Source: JADCCX01 sp031431475
Lineage (GTDB): Bacteria > Pseudomonadota > Alphaproteobacteria > Rhizobiales > Beijerinckiaceae
Direction: 5' to 3'
Length of the DNA: 64,000 nt
NCBI GenBank assembly: GCA_031431475.1
Contig: JANPDL010000022.1
Span: forward strand, 1-64,000
Under the pieces are notes generated by a model. The model had not been told where the DNA came from. It saw only the letters and a list, made by a program, of their open reading frames with translations, and did not search any database. The position numbers and the translations under genes are program-made. Below are positions 40,956 to 50,190 of the stretch, in pieces. Position 1 is the stretch's first letter. Each line of letters starts with the position of its first letter.

Positions 40956-42763
40956 TTATGGCTATCAGACGCCGGGAATGTCACGGTGAAACAGGCACCA
41001 TCCTTGCCGTCACGGTTGCTGGCGGTGATCGTGCCGCGATGCGCCTCGATGATCTGCCGCGAAATCGAGAGGCCAAGCCCCGAATTCTGGCCAAAGCCCT
41101 GCTCAATCGGTCGGTCCGTGTAGAAGCGCTCAAAAATCCGTTCCAGCGCATGCTCTGGGATGCCAGGCCCGTCGTCTTCCACCTTCGCGATGACTTGTCC
41201 GCGCTCGCGCATCAAGCTGACGTGAATCTTGCTGCCTGGAGGTGCGAAAGAACGGGCATTGTCGAGGAGATTGGTGAAGACCTGACCAAGGCGGCTGTCG
41301 TAGCCCGTCACCATATACATAGTGTCCTTTGTGGCCTTGTCCGTCCTCGCAGCGGGGTTTGCAGGACGCTTTGCACCCGGCTGGCGTGCTACATCCAGTA
41401 TAATTTCGGCCTGATCCGCTTTCCGCATGTCGTTCGACATGGACACCACGGCATCCATCAGCAGGGCCAGATCAACAGGCTCCGTCTCGGATTTGGCGAG
41501 TTCCGCATCAAGGCGCGAGGCATCCGAGATGTCCGAAATCAGCCGGTCGAGGCGCCTCACATCATGCTGGATGACATTGAGAAGCCGCGTGCGGGATTCG
41601 TCATTCTTGACCATCGGCAGCGTCTCGACGGCACTGCGCAGCGATGTCAGGGGATTTTTCAGTTCATGCGCCACATCGGCAGCGAAGCTCTCGATCGCGG
41701 CGATCCGGTTGTAGAGCGCGTTGGTCATGTCACCCAAGGCGGCGGACAGATGCCCGATCTCGTCGGAGCGATGGGAGAAATCCGGGATCTGCTGGCGCGA
41801 CTTGATGCTGCGGCGCACCCGCTCCGCGCCAATCGCCAGCCGCTCCACCGGCTTGGCGATGGTGTTGGCCAGCAGCAGGGACAGCAGCGCCATGATGGCA
41901 AAAACACCGGCGAACAGCGTGAGAATGTTCAGCCTTTCATCGGCGATCACCTCGTCGATATCGCCATCCTCGGTGGATAGTTGCAGCACACCGCGAATGA
42001 CCTTCAGCCGCTGGATCGGGAAACCATAGGAGACAATCGTGTCACCACTGCTGTTGACTCTTACCACCGGGCTGCTGACACCAGTGAAGGCGCGCTGCAC
42101 CTCTTGCTGGAGCCGCCCCGTGGTATTGTCTTCCGGAATCCCAAGGCCCGTGCGTCCGAAACGCCGCTTCCAGGATGACCACGAGCGCTCGAACAGCGTG
42201 GTTTCTCCCGCCGGTGGCAGATCAAGCCGCTGGATATCGCCGCGGGCGTAGAAACTGCGCGTATCGAGCAGCAAGGTACCGTCGCGGTCATAGATTCTGG
42301 CGCGCAGGTTGGCAGGCGTCACCAGACGCCGCAGGATTGGCGCGATACGTTCGGGGTTCAGCGAAAATTCGAAAGCCGATGGATCATCCTGCGTGCTCTC
42401 GCCGGTCTGCAGATCCAGCAGTCGCTCAGGATCGATGATGATGGAGCCACCATCGACCACAGCCGTGCCGGCGATAGCCGCCGAGATGATCGCGCCCTGG
42501 ACTTGAAGGCTCTGGACACGCGCATCGACTACGCCGGGCCTGGTCTGGTTCAGCCAGAGGAACCCGACCAGCATGGCCACAACGCCAAGCATGTTGAGGA
42601 GCACGATGCGCCTGACGAGGCTGGACCCCAACCGCAGCGAAAGCAGCCGACCGGCCTGACGCAGGAGCAAGCGCAAACGCAGGGCAGCACGCAGCCCGCT
42701 TCCACCCTGCCCTTCGGCAGGCGGCGCGGTCTGCTCAAGCTCTTTGGTCGGGCGGTCAAGCAA
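40952..42763 (-). CDS. chvG: Sensor histidine kinase ChvG/ExoS
   Basis: The 603-residue kinase has a cytoplasmic N-terminal tail, a first helix (about residues 50-75), a periplasmic stimulus-sensing domain (about 80-275), a second helix (about 280-302), HAMP, and a HisKA domain with H366 in 'ADVAHELKNPLTSLRS'. The ATPase motifs are 'FTNLLDNARSFAP', 'EDDGPGIPEHALE' and 'GLGLSISRQIIEAHRG'. ChvG senses acidity and envelope state and phosphorylates ChvI in Hyphomicrobiales. The start appears to be TTG at 42763 with GGGAG upstream. The chvI gene, normally next to it, is not in the window. Confidence 0.92.
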   Translation of the reverse strand: MLDRPTKELEQTAPPAEGQGGSGLRAALRLRLLLRQAGRLLSLRLGSSLVRRIVLLNMLGVVAMLVGFLWLNQTRPGVVDARVQSLQVQGAIISAAIAGTAVVDGGSIIIDPERLLDLQTGESTQDDPSAFEFSLNPERIAPILRRLVTPANLRARIYDRDGTLLLDTRSFYARGDIQRLDLPPAGETTLFERSWSSWKRRFGRTGLGIPEDNTTGRLQQEVQRAFTGVSSPVVRVNSSGDTIVSYGFPIQRLKVIRGVLQLSTEDGDIDEVIADERLNILTLFAGVFAIMALLSLLLANTIAKPVERLAIGAERVRRSIKSRQQIPDFSHRSDEIGHLSAALGDMTNALYNRIAAIESFAADVAHELKNPLTSLRSAVETLPMVKNDESRTRLLNVIQHDVRRLDRLISDISDASRLDAELAKSETEPVDLALLMDAVVSMSNDMRKADQAEIILDVARQPGAKRPANPAARTDKATKDTMYMVTGYDSRLGQVFTNLLDNARSFAPPGSKIHVSLMRERGQVIAKVEDDGPGIPEHALERIFERFYTDRPIEQGFGQNSGLGLSISRQIIEAHRGTITASNRDGKDGACFTVTFPASDSHK

Positions 42764-42857
42764 TGCAGATACGCTCCCGTTTCAGCCCAGATATAGGCGC
42801 TCGGGATCGCACACGCAAAGCGGTCTGAATTGTGGCGAAATCAGCCCAGCCTTAAAA

Positions 42858-43607
42858 CTAGCCCCGGCCGACAAATGGCATCTTCGTTGCCATCACCGTG
42901 ACATTGAGCACATTCGCATCCAGCGGCAGGCCCGCCATGTAGAGAATGGTCTCGCCGACATGCTTCACATCCATGAGCGGCTCGACCTTGATGGACAGAT
43001 CAGCCTGCGGCACGCCAGAGGCCATTCTCATGGCCATCTCGGTCGCGGCATTGCCGATATCGATCTGCCCCACGGCGATGTCGTATTTCCGGCCATCGAG
43101 CGACGCCGATTTCGTCAGACCCAGCACCGCATGCTTGGTGGAGGTGTAAGGCGCGGAATTGGGGCGCGGCGCATAGGCCGAGACCGAGCCGTTGTTGATG
43201 ATGCGGCCGCCGCGCGGGCTCTGGCTCTTCATCACGCGAAAGGATTCCTGAATACAGAAGAACACGCCACTGAGGTTGATATCCACCACGGTCTTCCACT
43301 GCTCGTAGGTGAGGTCCTCCAGCGGAATCGGCGGCGCACCGACACCCGCGTTGTTGAAGACCACATCGAGGCGGCCGAAGGCCTTCACTGTGGCATCGAA
43401 TGCCGCGCGGACATCCTCCTGCTTCGAGACGTCACAGACAGCGACATGGGTTTTCGCGCCCAGTTTCTGCGCCTCAGCAGCCACCTCGTCGAGCATGGTC
43501 TTGCGGCGGCCAACGAGCGTGATGGCATAACCCGCGCCCGCAAGTGCCAGCACTGCGGCACGGCCAACGCCTGTGCCTGCGCCCGTGATCAAAGCAACCT
43601 TCGTCAT
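42858..43607 (-). CDS. Short-chain dehydrogenase/reductase (classical SDR)
   Basis: The 249-residue SDR has 'LITGAGTGVGRAAV' (NAD(P) fold), 'FNNAGVGAPPIPLEDLTYEQW', Ser in 'INNGSVSAYAP' and YxxxK as 'YTSTK'. The C-terminus 'VMATKMPFVGRG' departs from the usual 'DGG' ending. Substrate is unknown. The start is placed at ATG 43607, where the Rossmann motif begins; the frame extends upstream without conservation. It lies upstream of chvG in the same direction, in the position often occupied by chvI, and is divergent from an RraA-like gene. Confidence 0.87.
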   Translation of the reverse strand: MTKVALITGAGTGVGRAAVLALAGAGYAITLVGRRKTMLDEVAAEAQKLGAKTHVAVCDVSKQEDVRAAFDATVKAFGRLDVVFNNAGVGAPPIPLEDLTYEQWKTVVDINLSGVFFCIQESFRVMKSQSPRGGRIINNGSVSAYAPRPNSAPYTSTKHAVLGLTKSASLDGRKYDIAVGQIDIGNAATEMAMRMASGVPQADLSIKVEPLMDVKHVGETILYMAGLPLDANVLNVTVMATKMPFVGRG

Positions 43608-43716
43608 GTTTCCGCTTCCCCTGATTGACGCTTGTGTGTCCGCGTGTCTTTGATTTGCCCACGCCTTCGACTTGTCCGACAACCTTACAGAACGAAAAAC
43701 CCGAGGAACAGCCCTG

Positions 43717-44415
43717 ATGCCGCTTGATGCCGCCACAATCGCAACCCTGAAGCAGGTTACCACCGCCACGATCACCACGGTTCTGCTGAAGAAAGGTCTG
43801 CGCAATGTCTGGATGCGCGGCACCAAACCCCTGCGTGCCGGACAGCCACGCCTTGTGGGGCCTGCTTTCACGCTGCGCTTCGTGCCTGCACGCGAAGATC
43901 TTGCGACGCCCGAGAGCTGGTCATCGCCCATATCGACCCGCGCTGCCATCGAAGCGATGCCAGCGGGTTGCATCGCAGTGGTTGACGCCATGGGCGTGAC
44001 GGATGCGGGCATTTTCGGGGATATCCTCTGCGCGCGCATGGCCAAGAGGGGCGTGGCGGGATTGGTATCGGATGGCGTCATCCGCGACTACGCCGGGGTG
44101 ATGAGCACGGGCCTGCCGGTCTGGTGCCAGGGCGTCGCGGCACCGGCCTCCGTCGCGGGGCTCACCTTCGTCAACTGGCAGGAGCCTATCGCCTGCGGTG
44201 GCGTCGCGGTTTTCCCGGATGATATCGTGGTGGTGGATGATGATGGCGCGGTGCTCATCCCGCAGGCCTTGCTCGACGATGTGCTCAAGGCCGCGCCAGA
44301 GCAGGAGCGGATGGAGGCCTGGATCATGACGGAAGTGGGCAAGGGCCTGCCGCTGCCAGGGCTCTATCCGATGAATGCCGAGACCAAGGCGCGGTATGAA
44401 AAGAGTCGGGTATGA
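43717..44415 (+). CDS. RraA-like protein / HMG-CHA aldolase family
   Basis: The 232-residue protein belongs to the RraA superfamily, which includes 4-hydroxy-4-methyl-2-oxoglutarate aldolases, oxaloacetate decarboxylases and RNase E inhibitors. Seen are 'GLRNVWMRGTKPL', 'LVGPAFTLRF', 'GDILCARMAKRGVAGLVSDGVIRDYAGV' (the metal/substrate loop with Arg-Asp) and 'VFPDDIVVVDDDGAVLIP'. The Arg-Asp pair suggests an aldolase or decarboxylase rather than an RNase regulator. The ATG at 43717 has CGAGGAAC upstream. The C-terminus 'GLPLPGLYPMNAETKARYE' is typical of the subgroup. Confidence 0.85.
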   Translation: MPLDAATIATLKQVTTATITTVLLKKGLRNVWMRGTKPLRAGQPRLVGPAFTLRFVPAREDLATPESWSSPISTRAAIEAMPAGCIAVVDAMGVTDAGIFGDILCARMAKRGVAGLVSDGVIRDYAGVMSTGLPVWCQGVAAPASVAGLTFVNWQEPIACGGVAVFPDDIVVVDDDGAVLIPQALLDDVLKAAPEQERMEAWIMTEVGKGLPLPGLYPMNAETKARYEKSRV

Positions 44416-44426
44416 GGTAACTTCTT

Positions 44427-44561
44427 CCCCTCTCCCGGTTGCGAACGATCTGCCAGCGGGGCCGCGTCTTCTGGTGCTTGTTCACCGGTGCTGGATGCGG
44501 TCCTTGATGCGAGGTACCTTGAGCGCCGCCTGGTGCACCTTCTCCCGCAGGCAGGAGAGGG
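44427..44561. repeat. Inverted CCCTCTCC/GGAGAGGG element between convergent genes
   Basis: CCCCTCTCC at 44427-44435 and GGAGAGGG at 44554-44561 are inverted arms about 120 bases apart. A second CTCC/GGAG pair sits near the right arm. The stretch has no credible ORF and separates rraA-like and flhA, which converge. Elements with these arms are common scattered repeats in proteobacterial genomes; here only one copy is visible. It may also help end transcription. Confidence 0.4.
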
Positions 44562-44579
44562 TAAAGGATCACGCAGCCG

Positions 44580-46709
44580 TCACAAACTCCCCACCGTCTT
44601 CAACCGCGCCCTCGGGTGAATCTCCCCTTGCGCCATCACCGCCGTGGTTGGCCGGAAGCGCTCGACAATCGCCCGCACATGCATGCGGGCCATGGACGAG
44701 CAGACCAGCACCGGCATTTCGCCCTCGCGCGCAGCTTGTTCGAACACATCGCGCAAGCGCAGCACGAACTCCTGAAGCTTCGAGGGTTGCATCGCGAGAT
44801 GCTTGGCTTCGGCCTCGCCGACAATGCTCTGCGCGAAAGCATCTTCCCACGCCGGTGACATCGTGATGATCGGCAGGTGTCCCTGCGGCGCAGTATGCTG
44901 GGCGCAGAGCTGGCGTCCCAGCCGCGAGCGCACATGCTCGGTGATGAGGCGCGGATCACGCACAGCGCCGGCGATTTCCGAGATAGCTTCGAGAATACCG
45001 CCCAGATCGCGGATCGAGACGCGTTCGGCCAGCAAGAGCTGCATCACGCGCTGGACGCCCGTGGTGGAAATCTGCGTCGGCACAATCTCCTTGAGCAGGT
45101 CCTGATGCTCCTTTGGCAGTTCCTTCAGCAGCTTCTGCACCTCGACAAAGGACAAGAGATCGGCCGTGTTGTTCTTGATCACCTCGGTGAGATGCGTTGA
45201 GATGACCGTGGCGGCATCCACCACCGTGTATCCCCGCAACTGTGCCTCCTCGCGCATACCCTGATCGATCCATGTCGCGGGCAGGCCGAAGGTGGGCTCG
45301 GTCAGATGCTGGCCGGGCAATTGCACCTGGCCGCCCATCGGGTCCATCGCCATGACAGCACTTGGGTAGACCTGCCCCTGGCCAGCTTCCACTTCCTTGA
45401 TGCGGACGATGTAGGTGTTGGATTCAAGCTGCACGTTGTCGAGAATGCGGACGGAGGGCATGACGAAACCCATCTCGCCCGCCAGTTGCTTGCGCAGTGC
45501 CTTGATCTGCTCGGTGAGGCGGTCGTGGCCGTTTTCGCCATTGACCAGCGGCAACAGGGCGTAACCGATCTCGATCTTGAGATCATCGAGCTTGAGCGAG
45601 GCCGAGATCGGTTCCTCGACCTGTGTTTCCTGCGCCGTAGCAGAGGCTTTCTCAAGTGCGTTCCGGGCTGTCGCCTTGTCCTCGCTGCTGTGCAGGCGGA
45701 AAGCGATCCAGCCTGCCGCAATGCCAAGACCCCAGAACGGGATGATCGGCATGCCGGGCAGGATGCCGATCACCAGCATGACAGCTGACGACATGCCCAG
45801 CGCTTTCGGATAATGCGCGAGCTGCTTGGTCAGCGCCTTGGAGGCCTGACCGGAAACACCGGATTTCGAGACGAGCAGGCCCGCCGCAGTCGAGACGATC
45901 AGGGCCGGAATCTGGGTGACCAGTCCGTCACCGACGGTCAGGATCGTGTAGACTCTGCCCGCATCGCCGAAGCTCATATTCTGCTGGGCCACACCGATGA
46001 TGATGCCGCCTATGACATTGATGAAGGTGATGAGCAGGCCTGCGATGGCGTCACCGCGCACGAACTTGGAGGCACCGTCCATGGCACCGAAGAACGAGGC
46101 TTCATCCTCCAGCGCCTTGCGGCGGGCTTTCGCCCCTTCCTGATCGATCAGGCCCGCGTTGAGATCGGCGTCAATCGCCATCTGCTTGCCCGGCATGGCA
46201 TCGAGGGTGAACCGCGCCGCAACTTCTGCAATACGCCCCGAACCCTTGGTGATGACGATGAAGTTCACGATCACCAGAATCGCGAAGACGATGATGCCGA
46301 TGACGAAATTGCCCGCCATCACAAATTGCCCGAAAGCTTCGATGACATGGCCGGCGGCAGCGGTTCCGGTGTGACCATTGGCAAGGATCAGGCGTGTCGA
46401 GGCCAGGTTCAGCGCAAGGCGCAGCATGGTGGCGATCAGCAGCACTGTCGGGAAGATCGTGAATTCGAGGGGTGCCGCAATGAACAGCGACACCATCAGG
46501 ATCAGCACCGACAGGATGATCGAGACCGCCAGAAAGAGATCCAGCAGGAAGGGTGGCAGCGGAACGATCAGAATCGTCAGTATCATCATCACGCCGATGG
46601 CCAGCGCGATATCGCCACGCTTCAGCATATCGGTGATCGTGGACAGGCTGAAGCCGCCCGATGTCGCCACCGCGCGAACGCCGCCTTGTCCTGCCGTTAC
46701 ATCCGTCAT
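44580..46709 (-). CDS. flhA: Flagellar biosynthesis protein FlhA
   Basis: FlhA is the export-gate component of the flagellar type III secretion apparatus. The 709-residue protein has about eight N-terminal membrane helices ('DIALAIGVMMILTILIVPLPPFLLDL...'), the cytoplasmic FHIPEP loop motifs 'GNFVIGIIVFAILVIVNFIVITKGSGRIAEVAARFTLDAMPGKQMAID' and 'DEASFFGAMDGASKFVRGDAIAGL', and the large C-terminal cytosolic domain. The start at ATG 46709 is chosen because the homologous sequence begins there. No other flagellar export gene is nearby; a CheZ-like gene lies about 14 kb away. No frame damage is seen. Confidence 0.95.
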   Translation of the reverse strand: MTDVTAGQGGVRAVATSGGFSLSTITDMLKRGDIALAIGVMMILTILIVPLPPFLLDLFLAVSIILSVLILMVSLFIAAPLEFTIFPTVLLIATMLRLALNLASTRLILANGHTGTAAAGHVIEAFGQFVMAGNFVIGIIVFAILVIVNFIVITKGSGRIAEVAARFTLDAMPGKQMAIDADLNAGLIDQEGAKARRKALEDEASFFGAMDGASKFVRGDAIAGLLITFINVIGGIIIGVAQQNMSFGDAGRVYTILTVGDGLVTQIPALIVSTAAGLLVSKSGVSGQASKALTKQLAHYPKALGMSSAVMLVIGILPGMPIIPFWGLGIAAGWIAFRLHSSEDKATARNALEKASATAQETQVEEPISASLKLDDLKIEIGYALLPLVNGENGHDRLTEQIKALRKQLAGEMGFVMPSVRILDNVQLESNTYIVRIKEVEAGQGQVYPSAVMAMDPMGGQVQLPGQHLTEPTFGLPATWIDQGMREEAQLRGYTVVDAATVISTHLTEVIKNNTADLLSFVEVQKLLKELPKEHQDLLKEIVPTQISTTGVQRVMQLLLAERVSIRDLGGILEAISEIAGAVRDPRLITEHVRSRLGRQLCAQHTAPQGHLPIITMSPAWEDAFAQSIVGEAEAKHLAMQPSKLQEFVLRLRDVFEQAAREGEMPVLVCSSMARMHVRAIVERFRPTTAVMAQGEIHPRARLKTVGSL

Positions 46710-46755
46710 CGTCAGCCCAGACCCCAATGCGGGGCCGCCAAACGCAAGCCCTCAC

Positions 46756-46776
46756 ACCCGGCAATCTTTGCCGGGT
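46756..46776. other. Perfect 9-bp hairpin upstream of flhA
   Basis: ACCCGGCAA (46756-46764) and TTGCCGGGT (46768-46776) are perfect inverted arms around a TCT loop. It lies in the 269-base gap between divergent flhA and muiA, 47 bases upstream of the flhA start. It may be an operator, a transcript-leader stem or a terminator on an upstream transcript. The rest of the gap shows no ORF or clear promoter. Confidence 0.55.
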
Positions 46777-46978
46777 CTATGGTTGAGAAGTCGTTAATGG
46801 GCGTGGGGTGTTATCACCACGTCAGAAATGTGGATTTATTGCCCAGAGTCCCGATTTTGCCTGTAACGTGCCGTGAAATATCCTGAATTGCATCAGAGCG
46901 AGATTGCGAACGGTCGAACGCCTGTCCTAACTGATGACAAGCCCTGCCATCACGACCGGTTTCTGGAGGAAACACACC

Positions 46979-48685
46979 ATGTTGCTACGCGCCTCAACCG
47001 CCGCGCTCCTGCTCGGCGTCTCACCGCTTTGCGCCGCCGAAATCACGGCATCCTCAAAAATAGACGGCGTGATCGTCTATCCAGGCGTCGCCGCCATCAC
47101 CCGTATCGTCGAGGTTGATGTGCCTGCGGGGCAACACACGCTGGTGATCGCGGGCCTGCCGCAATCGCTTGATCCGAATTCACTCAGGGTCGAAGGCATT
47201 TCCACTGGGCAGTTGCAGATCGACTCCGTCGAGATGCGCACGCAACCCATCGCCGGGGTTACGCCGCCTGCAGGAGAGGTGGCGCTGCGCCTGCGCAAGT
47301 TGCAGGAGGATCGTGTCAAGAAGGCCGCCGAGGTGCAGGCGCTCACGTCAAAGCAGGCGATGATCACGGCGATTGGCCAGCAGGCATCATCCATTCTGGG
47401 CGGCAAGGAGAAGCCGCTTGATCCCGCCGAATGGTCGAAGGCCTGGGATGCGGTTGGAGCGGGCCTGCAAAAGGTTGCGGAAGAGTTGACAGCTGTCAAC
47501 TCTGGGTTGCGTGCAATCGACGAGGAAATCGCCGCCATCAGCCGTCAAGCTGCTGGTGGCCTTGGCGGGGCCGGACCCCGCGCAGGCGTGACACGTGCTG
47601 CCAATATCAGCGTCGAGGCTGCGACAGCCGCGAAGGCAACGCTCAAGCTGACCTATCAGGTCGGCGGTGTCTCTTGGCGGCCATCGTATGATGCCGCGCT
47701 TGCCACGGGATCGGCGCAGGTGAAGCCGAAGCTTGCACTCGTCCGCCGCGCTGTGATTGCCCAGCGTACCGGCGAGGACTGGTCCGACGTGACGCTGGCG
47801 GTCTCGACCGCGCAGGCCCGTGGCGGAACGGCAGCGCCGGATGTGCCGCCGATCCGGGTGGCGTTTAACGAGCCATCGGCGATCACGCAGAACGCGCCGA
47901 GTCTGCGGTCGCGGGCGCTGCCTGCTCCGGCTGCGCCAGCAACGATGTCCATGGAGGATACCTTGGCGCGGCGACAAAATCTGGGGGAAGTCGCCAAAGC
48001 TGCCGAGCCCATCGCCCAGCAACAGGCCCAGGTCGAAGTCGCAGGCTTCTCCGCTCAATTCGTGGTACCGGGCCGCGTCTCGATCACAACGGACGGCAGC
48101 ACGCGGTCGTTCCGCCTTGGCAGCCGCGATATCGAGCCGACGCTCGGCGTGAAAGCCGCACCGGGCATCGATCCCAAGGCCTATCTCGAGGTGCGGTTCA
48201 CCAATGAGGAGGAAGCGCCGTTGCTGCCAGGCGAAGTGGCGCTGACCCGTGATGGCGTCTTCGTCGGACAGGGCCGCGTCGGTCAGGTGGCCTCGGGCGA
48301 TACGGTCGACATGGGCTTCGGCGCGGATGACAAGGTGAAGGTCACCCGCGTTCCACTGCGCCGCCGCGAAGTCGAAGCCAGCTGGACGCAGGGCAACCGC
48401 AGCGATCTGCGCGAGTTCAAGACGACGGTGAAAAGCCTGCACGACAGGCCGATGCGGATCACGGTTCTGGACCAGACGCCGTTCTCCGAGAACACGGCGA
48501 TCACGGTGGAGACGATCCCCAACATGACAGTTCCTACCGAGAAGAACCTGCAGGACAAGCGCGGCGTGCTGGCCTGGAGCTACGATTACAAGCCGGGGGA
48601 GGAGAAAGAAATCCGCCACGGCTTCCGCATGCGCTGGCCGAACGAGCGCGAACTGATGCTGGAACCGCAGGCGGTTGTTCGCTGA
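46979..48685 (+). CDS. Exported MuiA-family (DUF4139) protein
   Basis: The 568-residue protein has a signal peptide (about residues 1-20, ending 'PLCA') followed by 'DGVIVYPGVAAITRIVEVDVPAGQHTLVIAGLP', the DUF4140 N-terminal pattern. A coiled-coil stretch lies at about residues 100-195, and the DUF4139 domain holds 'LKLTYQVGGVSWRPSYDAAL' and 'QRTGEDWSDVTLAVSTAQ'. The C-terminal segment 'HDRPMRITVLDQTPFSEN...' is also typical. Family members are called mucoidy inhibitor A-like; the molecular role is unknown. CTGGAGGAAAC precedes ATG 46979. A terminator follows. Confidence 0.88.
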   Translation: MLLRASTAALLLGVSPLCAAEITASSKIDGVIVYPGVAAITRIVEVDVPAGQHTLVIAGLPQSLDPNSLRVEGISTGQLQIDSVEMRTQPIAGVTPPAGEVALRLRKLQEDRVKKAAEVQALTSKQAMITAIGQQASSILGGKEKPLDPAEWSKAWDAVGAGLQKVAEELTAVNSGLRAIDEEIAAISRQAAGGLGGAGPRAGVTRAANISVEAATAAKATLKLTYQVGGVSWRPSYDAALATGSAQVKPKLALVRRAVIAQRTGEDWSDVTLAVSTAQARGGTAAPDVPPIRVAFNEPSAITQNAPSLRSRALPAPAAPATMSMEDTLARRQNLGEVAKAAEPIAQQQAQVEVAGFSAQFVVPGRVSITTDGSTRSFRLGSRDIEPTLGVKAAPGIDPKAYLEVRFTNEEEAPLLPGEVALTRDGVFVGQGRVGQVASGDTVDMGFGADDKVKVTRVPLRRREVEASWTQGNRSDLREFKTTVKSLHDRPMRITVLDQTPFSENTAITVETIPNMTVPTEKNLQDKRGVLAWSYDYKPGEEKEIRHGFRMRWPNERELMLEPQAVVR

Positions 48686-48740
48686 CGATGAATTTCAGGC
48701 TTTACCTACAAGCCTCTTTCGCGTAACCGCCCATCGGAAC

Positions 48741-48775
48741 AGCCCGGCCCCGCGCTCATCCGCAGCCGGGCTTTT
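48741..48775 (+). terminator. Rho-independent terminator between muiA-like gene and purA
   Basis: AGCCCGGC (48741-48748) and GCCGGGCT (48765-48772) form a perfect 8-base-pair stem with a 16-base loop and run into TTTTCCTTG. It ends the MuiA-family transcript, so purA must have its own promoter between here and 48808. Confidence 0.72.
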
Positions 48776-48807
48776 CCTTGCGGTAACTGTGAGCAAGGTG
48801 AAATCCC

Positions 48808-50100
48808 ATGGGCAATGTTGTCGTGGTCGGAGCCCAGTGGGGCGATGAAGGCAAGGGCAAGATCGTTGACTGGCTCTCGGAGCAGGCCGATGTCATTGTG
48901 CGCTTTCAGGGAGGACACAATGCCGGGCATACGCTGGTCATCAACGGTGTCGTCTACAAGCTGAGTCTCTTGCCCTCGGGCATTGTGCGGCCCGGCAAGC
49001 TCTCCGTCATCGGCAACGGCGTTGTCGTCGATCCCTGGCATTTCGTCGAGGAAACCGCGAAACTGCGCGCGCAGGGCGTCGCGATCAGCCGCGACAACCT
49101 CCGCATCGCTGAAAACGCCACGCTGATCCTGCCCTTGCACCGTGAGCTGGATCATTTCCGCGAGACCTCCAACTCCGGCATGAAGATCGGCACCACCAAG
49201 CGCGGCATCGGTCCTGCCTACGAGGACAAGGTCGGCCGACGCGCCATCCGGGTGATGGACCTCGCGGACCTTTCGAGTCTCGGTCCGAAGATCGAGCGCT
49301 TGTTGACCCATCACAATGCGTTGCGGCGTGGTCTGGGCATCGACGAGGTCGATGGCGAAAAGCTGCTGAAAGAGCTCAGCGAGGTCGCGCCCAAAATTTT
49401 GCCTTTTGTCGACAGCGTCTGGCAATTGCTGGATCAGGTTCGCCGAGCCGGAAAGCGCATCCTGTTCGAGGGTGCGCAAGGAGCGCTGCTCGATGTCGAT
49501 CACGGGACATATCCCTACGTGACGTCGTCCAATATTGTCGCCGCGCAGGCCGCCACCGGTTCGGGCCTCGGGCCTGCCGCTGTGGGTTATGTGCTGGGCA
49601 TTGCCAAGGCTTATACAACACGCGTTGGCGAAGGCCCTTTCCCGACCGAATTGTTTGACCAGATAGGCGAGGAGATCGGCACGCGCGGCAAGGAATTTGG
49701 CACCGTGACGGGTCGCAAGCGCCGCTGCGGCTGGTTTGATGCAGTTCTGGTGCGCCAGACCATCTGCACATCGGGCATCAACGGTATTGCCTTCACCAAG
49801 CTGGATGTGCTGGACGGGTTCAAGGAACTGAAGATTTGCACGGGCTATCATCTCGATGGCCGCGAAATCGACCACCTTCCGGCCAGCGCCGCCGAGCAGG
49901 CGCGTGTCACGCCGATCTATGAGACCATCGAGGGCTGGAGCGACTCGACTGCGGGCGCGCGCTCCTGGGCAGATTTACCTGCGCAGGCCATCAAATATGT
50001 CCGCCGCGTCGAGGAATTGATCGGCGCACCCGTCACGGTTCTTTCAACAAGTCCGGAACGTGACGATACAATCTTGATGCGAAACCCCTTTGAAGGCTAA
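48808..50100 (+). CDS. purA: Adenylosuccinate synthetase
   Basis: PurA joins IMP and aspartate using GTP in AMP synthesis. The 430-residue length is standard. Seen are the N-terminal GTP/IMP loop 'GAQWGDEGKGKIVDWL', 'GGHNAGHTLV' with the catalytic His, 'GTTKRGIGPAYEDK', 'LFEGAQGALLDVDHGTYPYVTSS' and 'GTVTGRKRRCGWFD'. It has a normal start ATG at 48808 with AAGGTG upstream. It is separated from purE-purK by a hypothetical gene and two small DUF465 genes. Confidence 0.97.
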   Translation: MGNVVVVGAQWGDEGKGKIVDWLSEQADVIVRFQGGHNAGHTLVINGVVYKLSLLPSGIVRPGKLSVIGNGVVVDPWHFVEETAKLRAQGVAISRDNLRIAENATLILPLHRELDHFRETSNSGMKIGTTKRGIGPAYEDKVGRRAIRVMDLADLSSLGPKIERLLTHHNALRRGLGIDEVDGEKLLKELSEVAPKILPFVDSVWQLLDQVRRAGKRILFEGAQGALLDVDHGTYPYVTSSNIVAAQAATGSGLGPAAVGYVLGIAKAYTTRVGEGPFPTELFDQIGEEIGTRGKEFGTVTGRKRRCGWFDAVLVRQTICTSGINGIAFTKLDVLDGFKELKICTGYHLDGREIDHLPASAAEQARVTPIYETIEGWSDSTAGARSWADLPAQAIKYVRRVEELIGAPVTVLSTSPERDDTILMRNPFEG

Positions 50101-50190
50101 GGGGCAAGTCAATGTTTGTCTTTCACCATCTGAGCACATCAGCGTTGTGTGTTGAGAGGATAGCCCTCTTGGCACAATTGCACGGATATA

